Shown: positions 1 to 7,153, counted from the stretch's first letter. The stretch is 15,433 nucleotides of DNA from Ignavibacteria bacterium (GCA_027347805.1 DAIEQP010000002.1:1-15433); one strand, 5' to 3'. Numbers and translations: made by a program. The notes: generated from the sequence alone by a model not told the origin.

Positions 1-567
1 ATGACAATTTCCGATGCGAATTCCACAGTGTACGAAATCGATTTTAACGGCAGAATAATTAATGAGTTGAAAATATCTGCTGACGATCTGGAAGGAATTG
101 CATTATCAAAAAACTGCGACACAATTTATGTTGCCGAAGAAAAAAAACAGCAGGTAACCAAGTTTCTTTGGGACGGAACTAAAATTTCTTCTTTGAAAAC
201 AAACGTTTCAGTTGATGAAAATCATTCTTTAGAAGGAGTTACGCTTGATAAAAAAAATAATCTCTTTATTCTGAACGAAAAAAATCCCTGTGTTTTACTC
301 GAGTATTCCGGTACAACTGAAATCACTCGCAAGGTTTTGAGTTTTTCTAAGGACGTTTCTGATATTTGTTATGATGACAAGCTGGATTGTTTCTGGATTG
401 TCAGCGATGAATCAGAAGCTGTATATAAAGTCTCAAAAGCTGGATATGTGCTTAACAAGTATTCAATTCCCTTTTCAAAAGGAGAGGGAATTACTCTGGT
501 GGCAGACAAAATTTATATAGTGAATGATTCAGATGGCAAACTATATGTTTTTGAAAAACCTGAATAA
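1..567 (+). CDS. SdiA-regulated / YjiK-type beta-propeller protein, 5'-truncated by window edge
   Basis: The readable 188 residues contain repeated beta-propeller-like blades. The motifs are LEGIAL...IYVAEEK (about residues 30-47), LEGVTLD...LFILNEK (about 78-94), a blade with WIVSDES (about 132-138), and GEGITLV...IYIVND (about 162-175). This spacing of LEG/GEG blades followed by acidic 'xVxDE' strands matches the SdiA-regulated (YjiK) family, whose members are usually exported or periplasmic and about 250-300 residues long. The family's biochemical function is not established; the fold resembles NHL/SMP-30-like propellers. The ATG at base 1 falls within what looks like the first blade (ISDANSTVYEID), so the true start and any signal peptide probably lie before the window. 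The stop is TAA at 565-567. Family assignment is fairly secure; function is unknown. Confidence 0.7.
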   Translation: MTISDANSTVYEIDFNGRIINELKISADDLEGIALSKNCDTIYVAEEKKQQVTKFLWDGTKISSLKTNVSVDENHSLEGVTLDKKNNLFILNEKNPCVLLEYSGTTEITRKVLSFSKDVSDICYDDKLDCFWIVSDESEAVYKVSKAGYVLNKYSIPFSKGEGITLVADKIYIVNDSDGKLYVFEKPE

Positions 568-639
568 ATATACTGTCTAAAAAATCTAATTCAGCTCACC
601 CCACTTATCTGGGTTCCCTGACTATGTTTTAATGAATAC

Positions 640-676
640 TCGGTAAAACTTTTCCGAATTTTTGAATTTTTTTTAA
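640..676 (+). terminator. Candidate Rho-independent terminator after the propeller gene
   Basis: A small imperfect hairpin (TCGG, one bulged T, AAA, short loop, TTT, CCGA; 640-657) is followed by two T-rich runs, at 659-663 and around 667-674. It lies 73 bases after the stop of the propeller gene and before the DUF2911 genes. The stem is short and AU-rich, so its strength is uncertain. The rest of 568-836 shows no gene and no promoter I can call with confidence. Confidence 0.4.
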
Positions 677-836
677 ATCTGCGACGTTTATAGTCATACT
701 TTGATTTATAATTCCTGGTAAATGAGAGATAATTTTTGTGTGTGGAATAAATACGATTCAATAGTTATCTTTTCGCATGATTCAAATTAAAAATCATTAT
801 CCATGTTGTTATTTAATGAAAACGACGAGGCCTGAA

Positions 837-1682
837 ATGAAAAGATATTTGTTTTTGTTAATGTTGATGAGTGCATTTAATATTTATGCCCAGTTTGAAC
901 CCCCAAGAGTTAGTCCGCATGCACTTGTCTCTCAGACATTTGGCTTTACGACTATAACTATTGAATATCACAGGCCATCTGTTCATGAAAGAAAAATCTG
1001 GGGCGGACTCGTGCCATTTGGTAAAGTTTGGAGAACCGGCGCTAATAATGCAACAACAATTCAATTCAATACAGATGTAAAAATTGACGGCAACAAAATT
1101 CCTGCTGGAATCTATTCGCTATTTACTATACCGGAAGAAAACGATTGGACTGTTATATTAAATAAAGACGTTGAAATCTGGGGGCTTGATTATAACAAAG
1201 AAAATGACTTTCTGCGGTTCAAAGTAAAACCGGCACAATCAAGATTTGTAGAGCAATTGCTCTTTTCTTTTGGCGAAGCAACAGATTCATTCTGCCAGGT
1301 TTACATGAACTGGGAAAATCTTCAAATTACTTTTAAAGTTGAGAATGATTTGATCAACGAAGCTTATTTAAAGATGAAAGAAGCTATTGCAGCTAAACCT
1401 AAAGATCCTTCTGTTTATAACGACTGTGTTAAGTACGCAGCAGACAAGGAAATATATTTAAATGAGGCGCTGCAATGGGCAGACAAATCAATTCTTTATG
1501 GAGGTGGTTATATTTCTTATTATTATAAAGCGCGAGTATTATTTGGACTCAAAAAATTTGATGAGGCGCTTAAAGCGATTGATATATGCAGAGACAAAGG
1601 ACGGGGAGAAAAAGATTATGATAATTTTGTTTCGCTGCTTGATTTTTTAGAGAAGCAGATTAAAAACATAGTGAAAAAATAA
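837..1682 (+). CDS. DUF2911 protein, exported, first of two tandem paralogues
   Basis: The product is 281 residues. It has a signal peptide (MKRYLFLLMLMSAFNIYAQ), a DUF2911 domain at about residues 22-170 and a C-terminal TPR-like helical hairpin at about 215-275 (NEALQWADKS...YYKARVLFGLKKFDEALKAI). Recognisable DUF2911 motifs are SPHALVSQTFG, the RPSV..RKIWGGLVPFGKVWRTGAN block, the INGNKIPAGIYSLFTIP-like block and WTVILNK. The family is common in Bacteroidota and relatives, exported, and of unknown function. The frame is open back to an ATG at 777. I chose 837 because it begins directly at the signal peptide and has GACGAGG at 824-830, six bases upstream. The next gene is a paralogue 26 bases downstream on the same strand, so the two are probably co-transcribed. 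Confidence 0.85.
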   Translation: MKRYLFLLMLMSAFNIYAQFEPPRVSPHALVSQTFGFTTITIEYHRPSVHERKIWGGLVPFGKVWRTGANNATTIQFNTDVKIDGNKIPAGIYSLFTIPEENDWTVILNKDVEIWGLDYNKENDFLRFKVKPAQSRFVEQLLFSFGEATDSFCQVYMNWENLQITFKVENDLINEAYLKMKEAIAAKPKDPSVYNDCVKYAADKEIYLNEALQWADKSILYGGGYISYYYKARVLFGLKKFDEALKAIDICRDKGRGEKDYDNFVSLLDFLEKQIKNIVKK

Positions 1683-1708
1683 TTAAATCAATTTAAGAAA
1701 GGGTAAAA

Positions 1709-2557
1709 ATGAAACGGAGTTTATTTTTAATTGGAATTTTGCTGATAGCATCAAACATATTTGCTCAATTGGATTTACCCAGATTAAGCCCCAAAGCTAC
1801 AATTACTCAAAATTTTGGCTATACTACTGTCACAATTGAATATAGCCGGCCGGATGTTAAAGGAAGAAAAATATGGGGTGAACTAATACCGTTTGAAAAA
1901 GTTTACCGGATGGGTGCAAATGAAGCTACTATAATTGATTTTTCAACAGACGTCACGGTAAATGGCAATAAAGTGCCGGCAGGTAAGTATGCTTTGTTTT
2001 CAATTCCTGCAAAGAATGATTGGACAATAATTCTAAATAAAACAAGTAAACAATGGGGTGCTTTTAGTTATGACGAAAAACAGGATTTGCTTCGTTTCCA
2101 GGTTAAACCGATTGCAACAAGCTTAACGGAGAGTTTAACTTATGGTTTTTCCGATCTAACAATTAATTCTGTCTCTTTGAATTTCGCCTGGGAAAAATTG
2201 GGATTCGCTTTTAAAATAGAATCAGATGTTATGAATACTGCACATGAAAAAATTAAAGAGGCGGTTAGCAAAGCTAAACCGGATGATTGGCGTACATATG
2301 TGGGCGCGGCAAACTTTGCTGTAGAAAATAATTGGTTTATGAATGAAGCGCTTTCCTGGGCAGACAAAGCAATTGAGAATGGAGGCACATTTTATGTTTA
2401 CTTTGTCAAAGCGAAAATTCTTTTTAAAATGGGTGATGCAAAAGGAGCATTGGAGTTTATTAGCAAAGCAAGAGAAAAAGGAAAAGACGATAAAAACTTT
2501 CCCAATTATTCTGCTGATATAGCTGAACTTGAAAAAGAAATAAAAGCAAAATTATAA
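1709..2557 (+). CDS. DUF2911 protein, exported, second tandem paralogue
   Basis: The product is 282 residues with the same architecture as the preceding gene. A signal peptide ends in NIFAQ, a DUF2911 domain spans about residues 22-170 (SRPDVKGRKIWGELIPFEKV, GANEAT, NGNKVPAGKYALFSIP, DWTIILNK, QWGAFSYD), and C-terminal TPR-like helices span about 212-280 (NEALSWADKAIENGG...AKILFKMGDAKGALEFI). The two proteins align without large gaps, indicating tandem gene duplication. This copy keeps the common VKGRKIWG and QWGAF motifs that are altered in copy one, whereas copy one keeps GKVWRTGAN, which here reads EKVYRMGAN. AGAAAGGG precedes the ATG. ispH follows 20 bases downstream. Function is unknown; location is probably the periplasm or the inner face of the outer membrane. 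Confidence 0.87.
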   Translation: MKRSLFLIGILLIASNIFAQLDLPRLSPKATITQNFGYTTVTIEYSRPDVKGRKIWGELIPFEKVYRMGANEATIIDFSTDVTVNGNKVPAGKYALFSIPAKNDWTIILNKTSKQWGAFSYDEKQDLLRFQVKPIATSLTESLTYGFSDLTINSVSLNFAWEKLGFAFKIESDVMNTAHEKIKEAVSKAKPDDWRTYVGAANFAVENNWFMNEALSWADKAIENGGTFYVYFVKAKILFKMGDAKGALEFISKAREKGKDDKNFPNYSADIAELEKEIKAKL

Positions 2558-2577
2558 GCCGGGAAAAAGTTAATAGA

Positions 2578-3798
2578 ATGAAAAAATTTGATATACCGGA
2601 TTTTTTTCGAAGCTCAATCATATCGGAAATAAAACAACGAAGAAAGCTTGATGACCCGCGAAAAAAAGATTTTGCGCCGACGATTCTTGATTTTGGCCCG
2701 GTTCAGTTTATAATTGCACGCCATTTCGGGTTTTGTTATGGAGTCGAAAACGCAATAGATATTGCATACAAAGCAATTGATGAAAATCCAGGAAAAAAAA
2801 TTTTTTTGTTAAGCGAAATGATTCATAATCCATTGGTAAATGATGATCTGCGCAAACGCGGGATTAATTTTATAATGGATAATTATGGCAACCCTCTGCT
2901 GAACTGGAATGAAGTTGATTCAAATGATGTTGTTATAATTCCTGCTTTCGGTACAACAATCGAGACAGAAAATATCCTACGCGAAAAAGGAATTGACCCG
3001 GTCAGGTACAACACTACATGCCCGTTTGTTGAAAGAGTTTGGTCGCGTGCAGAAGCTTTAGGGGAACAAAATTTTACCGTAATAATTCATGGTAAAGCCG
3101 TTCACGAAGAAACAAGGGCAACTTTTTCACATACAACCGAAAAAACAAAAGCTGTTGTTGTTCGGGATCTTGATGAAGCCGCGTATCTTTCGAAAATAAT
3201 TCTTGACGAAATACATACCGACGAATTTTACAAATTCTTCAGTTTAAAATATTCTGCAGGTTTTGATGTGGGAATAGATCTAGAGAGGCTGGGTGTTGTC
3301 AATCAAACTACAATGCTCGCTTCGGAAACCCTTGCAATTTCAGAATTGCTTCGCGAAACGATGATAAAAAAATATGGAGAAGAAAATATTAAAGATCATT
3401 TTGCCGATACACGCGATACACTTTGTTATGCCACAAACGATAATCAATCTGCAACACAAGCATTAATTAAAGAAAACGCCGACTTAGCATTAGTTATTGG
3501 CGGCTACAACAGCTCAAACACAACTCACCTTTATGAAATACTTGAAAAAGTTATGCCGGTTTATTTCATATCGGGATCAGAAAAAATTAAATCACAAAAA
3601 ACAATTAGTCATTTCAATATTCATAATCGCAGCGAAGATACAACCGAAAATTATTTGCCCGAAACATTTCCAGTAAAAATCGCAGTAACTAGCGGCGCAT
3701 CCTGTCCCGATAGTGTTGTTGATGATGTACTGAAAAAGATATTGTCGTTCTATGGGAATGTAAAAAATGTCGAGGATATTACTGGCGGATTAAAATAG
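2578..3798 (+). CDS. ispH: 4-hydroxy-3-methylbut-2-enyl diphosphate reductase (long form)
   Basis: IspH is the last enzyme of the MEP isoprenoid pathway, a cytosolic [4Fe-4S] enzyme that reduces HMBPP to IPP and DMAPP. The three cluster cysteines are visible: C53 in FGFCYGV, C148 in TTCPFV and C283 in DTLCYATND. Substrate-site motifs are also present: IHN (H83), HGKAVHEETRAT (H171, H176 and the acidic pair 177-178), NQTTML (242-247) and NSSNTTHL (311-318). The ending TSGASCPDSVVDDV (371-384) is typical of the family. At 406 residues it is about 90 longer than E. coli IspH (316), with an N-terminal extension of about 45 residues and an insertion at about 200-235. Long forms of this kind occur in Bacteroidota relatives, cyanobacteria and plants. 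The start is ATG, with GGGAAAAAG upstream. It lies 20 bases after the DUF2911 pair, so it is probably transcribed with them. Confidence 0.95.
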   Translation: MKKFDIPDFFRSSIISEIKQRRKLDDPRKKDFAPTILDFGPVQFIIARHFGFCYGVENAIDIAYKAIDENPGKKIFLLSEMIHNPLVNDDLRKRGINFIMDNYGNPLLNWNEVDSNDVVIIPAFGTTIETENILREKGIDPVRYNTTCPFVERVWSRAEALGEQNFTVIIHGKAVHEETRATFSHTTEKTKAVVVRDLDEAAYLSKIILDEIHTDEFYKFFSLKYSAGFDVGIDLERLGVVNQTTMLASETLAISELLRETMIKKYGEENIKDHFADTRDTLCYATNDNQSATQALIKENADLALVIGGYNSSNTTHLYEILEKVMPVYFISGSEKIKSQKTISHFNIHNRSEDTTENYLPETFPVKIAVTSGASCPDSVVDDVLKKILSFYGNVKNVEDITGGLK

Positions 3799-3891
3799 AA
3801 AGAGCTGTTCTACTAGAGGAGGTCATTTCAAGCGTTGGTTTCAGAGAGCCAATTTTTATGAAACCCATTTGAAAATTGAGAACAGCTCTTT
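3799..3891. terminator. Long structured inverted repeat between convergent genes, probable bidirectional terminator
   Basis: A perfect 13-bp inverted repeat (AAAGAGCTGTTCT at 3799-3811, AGAACAGCTCTTT at 3879-3891) begins at the base after the ispH stop. It ends five bases before the convergent 133-residue gene's stop codon. Nested inside are a 6-bp stem (TTTCAA 3826-3831 with TTGAAA 3869-3874) and a 7-bp stem (GGTTTCA 3837-3843 with TGAAACC 3859-3865). On the minus strand the outer stem is followed by a T-rich stretch (CTATTTTAA); on the plus strand the tract is only TTTAG. The position argues for termination of both genes. The multi-stem, 67-base interior is longer than in an ordinary intrinsic terminator. 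Confidence 0.6.
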
Positions 3892-3896
3892 AGTCA

Positions 3897-4298
3897 TTAG
3901 TTAGAGGCCAATGAAGTTTTTACAAGTCTATCAGAAATCATTTTGAAGTATGTATCTGGATTTTCCTTTGTATTTACTTTGATATCAGAAAATAAAGCCG
4001 GGTAACTATAATATAAACTTGCTAACTGAGCTTTATATTTAATTACAGGTGTGGTCCCGTCAGTTACCAGATCATTAAGTTTATTTACTACCTTTTTCAA
4101 GCCAGCATCATTGGAGATATCTTTTAATGCCAGAGAAAGAAAAATGGCAGATTCAACAACACCTTCGTTTTCTGATTTTAATGCAGATTGAATCTGATCA
4201 ACAAATCTTTTTTCAGCCGGAATTGATTTGGCGAAGAGGTTAGCTGAAAATAATAAAACAACCATCAACGCCGCCTTTGTGATTCTACTCGATTTCAT
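3897..4298 (-). CDS. Small exported helical protein of unknown function under a sigma-54 promoter
   Basis: The 133-residue product starts with a clear signal peptide (basic MKSSRITK, hydrophobic AALMVVLLFSANLFA, likely cleavage before KSIPAEKR). The mature part of about 110 residues looks entirely alpha-helical (FVDQIQSALKSE, VVESAIFLSLALKDI, LKKVVNKLNDLV, YKAQLASLYYSYPALF). It has no cysteines or obvious catalytic motif, and I do not recognise a family. It could be a small periplasmic or secreted helical protein resembling one or two HEAT-like repeats. The ATG is preceded by AAAGGAG at 4306-4312, seven bases away. A near-consensus -24/-12 element lies at 4342-4357, and the adjacent upstream operon encodes a kinase and a sigma-54 activator. 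The gene is therefore probably a dedicated target of that system. Confidence 0.75.
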   Translation of the reverse strand: MKSSRITKAALMVVLLFSANLFAKSIPAEKRFVDQIQSALKSENEGVVESAIFLSLALKDISNDAGLKKVVNKLNDLVTDGTTPVIKYKAQLASLYYSYPALFSDIKVNTKENPDTYFKMISDRLVKTSLASN

Positions 4299-4341
4299 AA
4301 CGAACTCCTTTCATATATTTTTTTGTGTTCGTTATTTTATA

Positions 4342-4357
4342 TACAACCGGTGTGCCA
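4342..4357 (-). promoter_or_regulatory. Sigma-54 (-24/-12) promoter of the 133-residue exported protein gene
   Basis: Read on the minus strand the site is TGGCACACCGGTTGTA. Against the consensus TGGCACRNNNNTTGCW it matches every defined base except the -12 C, which is T. The -24 GG to -12 G spacing is exact. The predicted transcription start is near 4331, giving a 5' leader of about 33 bases that contains the AAAGGAG ribosome binding site of the gene starting at 4298. A sigma-54-dependent activator is encoded 190 bases further upstream. Confidence 0.7.
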
Positions 4358-4419
4358 GATTTGAAAATGAAAGAAAAACTTTATTTCAGGAATAAAATCA
4401 ATAAATGTTGTCCGGAAGA

Positions 4420-4435
4420 CACCATTTAAATGGTG
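4420..4435. promoter_or_regulatory. 16-bp perfect palindrome, candidate upstream activator site
   Basis: CACCATTTAAATGGTG is a perfect palindrome centred about 97 bases upstream of the predicted sigma-54 transcription start, where enhancer sites for NtrC-type activators usually lie. Its right flank runs into GGTGCCACAA (4432-4441), which recurs inverted as TTGTGGCACC at 4528-4537. The neighbouring response regulator with a Fis-type HTH is the natural candidate to bind here. That assignment is inference. Confidence 0.5.
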
Positions 4436-4525
4436 CCACAAAAATTCCTTAGAAGAATGTCGCTGTAAGAACGGGCTTTATAAATTCATCTATTTATTAT
4501 TATTTGATACTATTTATAATTACCA

Positions 4526-4548
4526 AATTGTGGCACCTGTTCACAATT
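4526..4548. promoter_or_regulatory. Second dyad with shared TTGTGGCACC core, candidate distal activator site
   Basis: AATTGTG (4526-4532) and CACAATT (4542-4548) form a 7-bp dyad with a 9-base spacer at the 3' edge of the response regulator gene. It contains TTGTGGCACC (4528-4537), the exact inverted copy of the sequence overlapping the palindrome 86 bases away. It may be a second activator site about 206 bases upstream of the sigma-54 start. Alternatively it is a weak hairpin at the end of the regulator mRNA, since no T-run directly follows on the minus strand. Confidence 0.35.
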
Positions 4549-5948
4549 CAATCGGGTTTTCTTGCTAGGCGATTGTTAAGAGCGCGTCTGCTTAAACCAA
4601 GGAGTTCTGCAGCAATATTCTGATTTCCATCTGCACGTTTTAAGGCTTCTTTTATCAGAGCATTTTCTGCTTCTTTAAGTGTGGGGAGTTCATCCGGAAA
4701 AATTAATTCTTCAACCGAACTGTTATCGCTGACAAATTCAGCATCGCGAAATATTTTATCGCGCACCGGAACCAACGACATAACGCCGGAACCATGAACA
4801 CTTACTGCATCGAAAATAATTCCTTCAAGCTCTCTTATATTTCCGGGGAAACTATAATTTGAGAGCAGAGTGTAGAGTTCCTTTGGCGCTGTTGGTTTTT
4901 TCTTGTTCAATTGAAGAGATGCTTTCTCCAAAAAATGATTAATTAATAGAGGAATATCACTCTTTCTTTCTTTTAATGGGGGAATATGAATGTGATGAGT
5001 TTGCAGTCTGTAATACAAATCTTTTCTGAAGGAATTTCCCTCTTTCATGGATTCGATATTTTTATTTGTTGCACAGATGATTCTTACATCGGATAATTTT
5101 GCCATATCTGAGCCCAGCGGAAAATATTTGCGGTCCTGTATTAATCGAAGCAGTTTAACCTGCGACTCCAGGCTTAAATCTCCAATTTCATCAAGGAATA
5201 ATGTTCCTCTTTCGGCTTGTTCTATAAGACCGCGGCGCTCTGTTTCTGCGCCTGTGAATGCACCTTTTTTATGTCCGAATAAAGTATCGGAAAAAAGATT
5301 ATCGTCAACGCCGGCAACATTTAGTGATATTAATTCACCGGGACGACCGCTTAATTTGTGAATAGCAGTTGCAATTAATTCTTTACCTACACCAGTTTCA
5401 CCAGTAACCAAAACCGGAAGAGGAGTTCGTGAAATTGCTTCGATATATTTGAAGATTGCACGCATCGAAGAACTTTTAGAGATTATATGCGAAAATGCCT
5501 CCGGGTGATCTAGTTTGTCTTTTAGCAGGTAATCTTTCAACCTCGTGTTTTCTTCACGCGCATCTCTTAAATCAAGAGCTCCGCGTATTGTTGTAACAAG
5601 CCGTGCATCATCAACCGGTTTTAAAATATAATTAAATGCGCCCGTCTTGATACTTTCAACAGCGACTTCAACATCATTCACTGCGGTTATAATAATAACA
5701 GGAGTTCTCGGATATTTTTCAATTATCATTGGAAGCAGTTCCATTCCTGTTAAGTCAGGCATGTTCATATCAAGCACAATAACAGAAAATTCTTCTTTGG
5801 CAAGCAGGTCCAATGCTTTTGTGCTATCAGATAATGTTTTTACGTTAGTCAATCCGTTGGCCACCAGAACATTTTCTGCACTAAATAAAAAAGCCGGTTC
5901 GTCATCAATAAATAGTATTGGATTGTTAGGATAAATAGCTGCACCCAT
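4548..5948 (-). CDS. Sigma-54-dependent response regulator, NtrC/AtoC family
   Basis: The 466-residue product has three domains. The receiver (about 10-125) has acidic residues D15/D16, phospho-acceptor D60 in VLDMNMPD, T88 and K110 in LKPVD. The AAA+ domain (about 155-385) has Walker A GETGVGKE (183-190), the sigma-54-contacting GAFTGA loop (229-234), Walker B LFLDEIG (250-256) and FPGNIRELEG (367-376). The Fis-type HTH is at about 430-462. All residues needed for ATP hydrolysis and sigma-54 remodelling are present. The frame extends to a TTG at 5960, but ATG 5948 is preceded by GAGG (5955-5958) with six bases of spacing, so I chose it. That ribosome binding site overlaps the histidine kinase stop codon, implying translational coupling. 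Likely targets include the sigma-54 promoter at 4342-4357, just beyond its own 3' end. Confidence 0.95.
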   Translation of the reverse strand: MGAAIYPNNPILFIDDEPAFLFSAENVLVANGLTNVKTLSDSTKALDLLAKEEFSVIVLDMNMPDLTGMELLPMIIEKYPRTPVIIITAVNDVEVAVESIKTGAFNYILKPVDDARLVTTIRGALDLRDAREENTRLKDYLLKDKLDHPEAFSHIISKSSSMRAIFKYIEAISRTPLPVLVTGETGVGKELIATAIHKLSGRPGELISLNVAGVDDNLFSDTLFGHKKGAFTGAETERRGLIEQAERGTLFLDEIGDLSLESQVKLLRLIQDRKYFPLGSDMAKLSDVRIICATNKNIESMKEGNSFRKDLYYRLQTHHIHIPPLKERKSDIPLLINHFLEKASLQLNKKKPTAPKELYTLLSNYSFPGNIRELEGIIFDAVSVHGSGVMSLVPVRDKIFRDAEFVSDNSSVEELIFPDELPTLKEAENALIKEALKRADGNQNIAAELLGLSRRALNNRLARKPD

Positions 5949-5956
5949 AAATTGCC

Positions 5957-7153
5957 TCAATCGTAATGAAAAATTATTTGGCTGGTGGTACCTTGCCCAA
6001 CTTCACTTTTCACAATTAATTCACCGCCATGGCTTTTAATTATGTTGTAAGAAATATAAAGACCAAGGCCGGTTCCGCCTGTATTTCTTTTGGTAGTAAA
6101 GAAGGGATCAAAAATGAATTTCAGATTTTCTTTTGTAATACCGCTCCCCTCATCTTCAACTATTATTTTTATTTCTTTGTTTGATTCGTTTACTTCAACT
6201 CTGATTGAAATATTTTGATCTCTGTGCCGGAGAGATTCACATGAATTGGATATTAAATTTATTATCACTTGTTCCAGCTGCTGATGATTCCCGTTTATTA
6301 TTGGAACAGTAGGATTATATGACACATTAAAATTTCTTGTCGCATTTTTAATTTTGTTTCCGGTGATAAGCAGAGCTCCTTCAATAACAGAATTAATGTT
6401 TACTCGTTGGTTTAAATCACCTGGATCTTTTTTTGCGTAGTCGGTAAGAGTTTTTGTTATTCCGCGCACACGCATTACACCCTCAATAATACCCTGAAGC
6501 GACTGATCAATTTTATCCGCCGCGTTTGTGTATGGTATTCCCGCTATAATAAAATCGCCGTTTTGCTCATAATATTCTTTTAAAATTGGAAGAAGATCTT
6601 TGTAAACTTTTTGCAGGAATTGTGCATTTAGCAAAATGAAATTATTTGGATTATTTACCTCATGGGCAATTCCGCCGACCATTGTGCCGAGCGAAACCAT
6701 TTTATCAGCTTGAATTAGCTGGTGCTGTTTAATCGAGTTTAGTTCTTCAGCTTTTTTCAATTCGGTTATATCTGTAATCAAGCCGTCATAAGAAATAACT
6801 TTTCCATCATTACCTTTTGAAAGAACGATTGTATTTTTAACCCAGCGAATGCTTCCGTCACGGTGAATAATTCTGTGTTCAAGTGGTTTTACGATAATTC
6901 CCGCTAATGCATCATTGGCAAGTTTAACAACTACTGGTTTGTCATCTTCAAAAACCATACGGTGCCACAAATCAGGATCATTTGCATGATCTTGCGAAGT
7001 ATAACCGGTCACGTTAAAACATCCGGGCCCATGGTATGTTTCGATTGCAACGCCATCCTGAACTTTCACAGTATAAATATAATCAGTCAAATAATGCAGA
7101 AGACGGTTTAATCTTTCATCTCCCTCTTCGGTTGTAATTTTTATGTTTGGCAT
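5957..7153 (-). CDS. Cytosolic PAS-domain sensor histidine kinase
   Basis: The 398-residue kinase has no signal peptide or membrane segment, so it should sense in the cytosol. A PAS fold with PAC tail spans about residues 12-135 (EHRIIHRDGSIRWVKNT, YDGLITDITELKKAEE). The dimerisation helix carries H164 in GGIAHEVNNPNNFI. The ATPase domain has the N box around NLISNSCES (299-307), G1 DEGSGI (334-339), F box FDPFFTTK (348-355) and G2 GGTGLGLYI (359-367). The two DHp helices are separated by an unusually long segment (172-225, including EYYEQNGDFIIAGIPY) that I recognise from a kinase subgroup in Geobacter/Desulfo-type bacteria. The gene ends 8 bases before the response regulator ATG, so the two are a cognate pair. 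The start is ATG with only a weak GAAAGA upstream. Confidence 0.93.
   Translation of the reverse strand: MPNIKITTEEGDERLNRLLHYLTDYIYTVKVQDGVAIETYHGPGCFNVTGYTSQDHANDPDLWHRMVFEDDKPVVVKLANDALAGIIVKPLEHRIIHRDGSIRWVKNTIVLSKGNDGKVISYDGLITDITELKKAEELNSIKQHQLIQADKMVSLGTMVGGIAHEVNNPNNFILLNAQFLQKVYKDLLPILKEYYEQNGDFIIAGIPYTNAADKIDQSLQGIIEGVMRVRGITKTLTDYAKKDPGDLNQRVNINSVIEGALLITGNKIKNATRNFNVSYNPTVPIINGNHQQLEQVIINLISNSCESLRHRDQNISIRVEVNESNKEIKIIVEDEGSGITKENLKFIFDPFFTTKRNTGGTGLGLYISYNIIKSHGGELIVKSEVGQGTTSQIIFHYD

Noticed and set aside
777..836. N-terminal extension of the first DUF2911 protein from the ATG at 777
   Set aside because: It would bury the signal peptide behind 20 unrelated residues; the start at 837 has a good ribosome binding site.
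4432..4441. TGGCAC on the minus strand upstream of the real sigma-54 site, considered as a second -24/-12 promoter
   Set aside because: The -24 half is present, but the bases at the required distance read AAATG instead of TTGC.
4440..4458. Weak hairpin followed by TTTTT on the minus strand, considered as terminator of the response regulator operon
   Set aside because: The stem is only about five pairs, mostly A-T with one G-T, which is too weak to call.
4531..4546. TGGCACCTGTTCACAA on the plus strand, considered as a sigma-54 promoter
   Set aside because: The -12 TTGC is missing and no plus-strand gene lies downstream.
5047..5934. Open frames on the plus strand opposite the response regulator gene
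   Set aside because: They are shadows of a gene whose conserved motifs are all on the minus strand; they have no family resemblance or ribosome binding sites.
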